Assembly: GCA_937920115.1 (NCBI GenBank)
Contig: CALGVF010000004.1
Span: 1-7,085, forward strand
DNA length: 7,085 nucleotides
DNA from: an uncultured Clostridia bacterium
GTDB lineage: Bacteria; Bacillota; Clostridia; Christensenellales; Borkfalkiaceae
Reading direction: 5' to 3'
Both the position numbers and the translations under genes were made by a program. The notes under the pieces were generated by a model. The model ran no database searches. It was given only the letters and a program-made list of their open reading frames with translations, and was not told where the DNA came from. Positions 6,562-7,085 of the stretch are shown here, piece by piece (positions within the stretch are counted from its first letter, which is position 1; each line of letters opens with the position of its first letter).

Positions 6562-6566
6562 CCTCC
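6562..6566 (-). promoter_or_regulatory. Strong ribosome binding site of the 6036-6554 gene
   Basis: GGAGG preceded by an A-run lies 7 bases before the ATG at 6554. It fixes the start at 6554. Confidence 0.8.
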
Positions 6567-6600
6567 TTTTTTTTGACTATTTCGTCTGAAGAACGCGCTC

Positions 6601-6628
6601 ATTATATCCGCGGAATTTTCATTTGCAA
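6601..6628 (-). promoter_or_regulatory. Possible proximal promoter (P2) of the 6036-6554 gene
   Basis: On the minus strand TTGCAA (6623-6628) and a perfect TATAAT (6601-6606) are 16 bases apart. The start would fall near 6594, about 40 bases before the ATG. If active, it would give LexA-independent basal expression. The weak -35 makes it less certain than P1. Confidence 0.4.
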
Positions 6629-6661
6629 TACCTTTGTGCATACTTTCGGATAACAAAAATA

Positions 6662-6675
6662 CGAACAAATGTTCG
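6662..6675. promoter_or_regulatory. LexA (DinR) SOS box
   Basis: CGAACAAATGTTCG matches the Gram-positive LexA operator CGAAC-R-N-R-Y-GTTCG at every position. It begins one base after the -10 box of P1 and spans about -5 to +9 of the predicted start, the classic place for repression. It is 110-120 bases upstream of the ATG at 6554. Confidence 0.8.
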
Positions 6676-6676
6676 C

Positions 6677-6705
6677 ATTGTATTCTACTTCGTAAACGGT
6701 GACAA
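6677..6705 (-). promoter_or_regulatory. Distal promoter (P1) of the 6036-6554 gene
   Basis: On the minus strand the -35 is TTGTCA (6700-6705) and the -10 is TACAAT (6677-6682), with a 17-base spacer. Each box has one mismatch to consensus. The start site should be near 6670, inside the LexA box, with a leader of about 115 bases. Confidence 0.65.
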
Positions 6706-6710
6706 ATGCC

Positions 6711-6890
6711 TGTCGCAATTAAAGGTCAAAAAAGATAGAAATCGGTCGAATATGGTCGCAATAAAAAGGTGTCGTTAAAAAAGTCTTATTTTTGTATATT
6801 TTATTCATTTCTGTCCGACGGAAAATATTTTTCTTTGTTTATCACGTTATGTTGCTTTGTTTGTCACTCCATATTATTTTGATTGTCACA
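6711..6890. mobile_element. Possible end-like repeat cluster of a transposon (MITE or remnant)
   Basis: The left edge TGTCGCAATTAAA (6711-6723) and the inverted right edge TGTGACAATCAAA (reading down from 6890) agree at 10 of 13 bases. Inside, short GTC-type motifs point inward: on the plus strand GGTC (6724), GGTCGAA (6744), GGTCGCAATAAAAA (6754) and GTCGTTAAAAAA (6771); on the minus strand GTGACAAACAAAG and GTGATAAACAAAG. Multiple short inward repeats at both ends are typical of IS21-, Tn5053- and Tn7-type elements. No transposase is present and no target duplication is visible, so a small non-autonomous remnant is the most that can be claimed. Confidence 0.3.
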
Positions 6891-6894
6891 TTAT
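6834..6894 (+). repeat. Three direct repeats with exact 22-bp spacing
   Basis: The units start at 6834 (TTTGTTTATCACGTTAT), 6856 (TTTGTTTGTCACTCCAT) and 6878 (TTTGATTGTCACATTAT). The consensus core is TTTGNTTRTCAC, and the start-to-start distance is 22 in both steps, about two helical turns. The last unit ends 8 bases before the -35 box of the lipoprotein promoter. They could be tandem operator sites or transposase binding sites. A related TTTGTCAC lies in inverse orientation at 6699-6706. Confidence 0.75.
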
Positions 6895-6902
6895 AAAAGG
6901 AG

Positions 6903-6931
6903 TTGACTTTTTCCATAAAAAGGAATAAAAT
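6903..6931 (+). promoter_or_regulatory. Promoter of the lipoprotein gene
   Basis: TTGACT (6903-6908) and TAAAAT (6926-6931) are exactly 17 bases apart. Transcription should start near 6938, giving a leader of about 62 bases. Confidence 0.7.
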
Positions 6932-6937
6932 GGACGT

Positions 6938-6956
6938 ATAGATTAGAATAATCTAT
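6938..6956 (+). promoter_or_regulatory. Perfect 8-bp palindrome at the lipoprotein promoter start site
   Basis: ATAGATTA (6938-6945) and TAATCTAT (6949-6956) are exact inverted repeats around GAA. They begin at the predicted +1. This fits a repressor operator overlapping the start. It could instead form a 5'-end hairpin in the mRNA. Confidence 0.6.
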
Positions 6957-7000
6957 GATAAAAGAAAAATAAAAATTTCATTTATCATTGGAGGTTTCCT

Positions 7001-7085
7001 ATGGAGAAAAGATTTTTAATTGTTTCAATTGCGTCTATCCTTATATGTATATTCGGTCTTTCTGCTTGTAAAAAAAAGCATATAT
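7001..7085 (+). CDS. Lipoprotein, N-terminal 28 residues only (runs off the window)
   Basis: The ATG at 7001 follows GGAGG (6990-6994) with a 6-base gap. The peptide has a basic start (MEKR), a hydrophobic core and the lipobox L20-S21-A22-C23, followed by lysines. This is a type II signal peptide: Cys23 would be lipidated and the protein held on the outer face of the membrane. The mature domain lies outside the window, so the function is unknown; substrate-binding or envelope roles are common for such proteins but cannot be chosen. The upstream promoter, palindrome and three 22-bp repeats suggest tight regulation. The base composition of this start and its leader is more AT-rich than the genes to its left. 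Confidence 0.85.
   Translation, partial: MEKRFLIVSIASILICIFGLSACKKKHI

Larger units (their letters stand above)
6555..7000. other. Divergent regulatory region
   Basis: These 446 bases contain no supportable gene. They hold, from left to right, the ribosome binding site and promoters of the minus-strand gene with the LexA box, the GTC-rich cluster, three 22-bp repeats, and the promoter, palindrome and ribosome binding site of the lipoprotein gene. An in-frame upstream extension of the minus-strand gene (to 6668) is discounted because it lacks a ribosome binding site. Confidence 0.7.

Noticed and set aside
6555..6668. Upstream extension of the 172-residue protein to 210 residues
   Set aside because: There is no ribosome binding site for the earlier starts, and GGAGG sits 7 bases before the ATG at 6554. 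The promoters at 6601-6628 and 6677-6705 also argue that this stretch is leader.
6699..6894. CRISPR array or CRISPR-associated transposon end
   Set aside because: The repeats are short and imperfect with no spacer pattern, and no cas or tns gene is in the window. Likeness to GTGACAAAT-type transposon ends is too short to support that call.
1..7085. tRNA, rRNA or known riboswitch
   Set aside because: No cloverleaf, rRNA segment or recognisable riboswitch core was seen on either strand by eye; a covariance-model search was not possible.

Overview
The window looks like chromosomal DNA of a Firmicutes/Clostridia-type bacterium. The support is GGAGG-type ribosome binding sites, classical sigma-A-like promoters, a Gram-positive LexA box, a VanZ-like protein, an LSAC lipobox lipoprotein and short dispersed hairpin repeats of the kind common in gut Clostridia. 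No rRNA, tRNA or other taxonomic marker is present, so the assignment is an inference.

Layout. (1) Positions 1-2958, minus strand: a likely two-gene operon. The first gene is a large secreted, membrane-anchored protein (signal peptide, beta-propeller-like repeats, SH3-like domains, C-terminal membrane helix). It is split by one in-frame TAA at 2290-2292. A VanZ-like gene follows 3 bases after its stop and runs off the window. A strong promoter lies at 3025-3054. (2) Positions 2959-3517: intergenic DNA holding that promoter, a leader hairpin and a dispersed structured repeat (copy A). (3) Positions 3518-4945, minus: an apparently intact phage-type terminase large subunit, with no other recognisable capsid or packaging gene beside it. 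(4) Positions 5021-5794, plus: a second, smaller exported protein with SH3-like segments and a C-terminal membrane anchor. Its signal peptide resembles that of the large protein. (5) Positions 5795-6035: a second copy of the repeat (copy B) in inverted orientation. (6) Positions 6036-6554, minus: a 172-residue protein with a weak sigma-region-4/ArpU-like C-terminal half. It sits behind a promoter whose start site is covered by a perfect LexA (SOS) box. (7) Positions 6555-7000: a regulatory region with the SOS promoter, a cluster of short GTC-rich repeats, three 22-bp-spaced direct repeats, and a second promoter with a palindrome at its start site. (8) Positions 7001-7085, plus: the start of a lipoprotein gene.

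How the parts may work together. The large and small exported proteins look like related envelope proteins, with VanZ as a co-transcribed membrane partner. The terminase and the SOS-controlled small protein look like phage-derived parts, possibly a decayed or domesticated prophage or satellite. The terminase and the small exported gene together are bracketed by inverted copies of one repeat. The most notable items are the SOS box over the promoter at 6662-6682, the in-frame stop in the large envelope gene, the orphan terminase, and the repeat and palindrome array in front of the lipoprotein gene.
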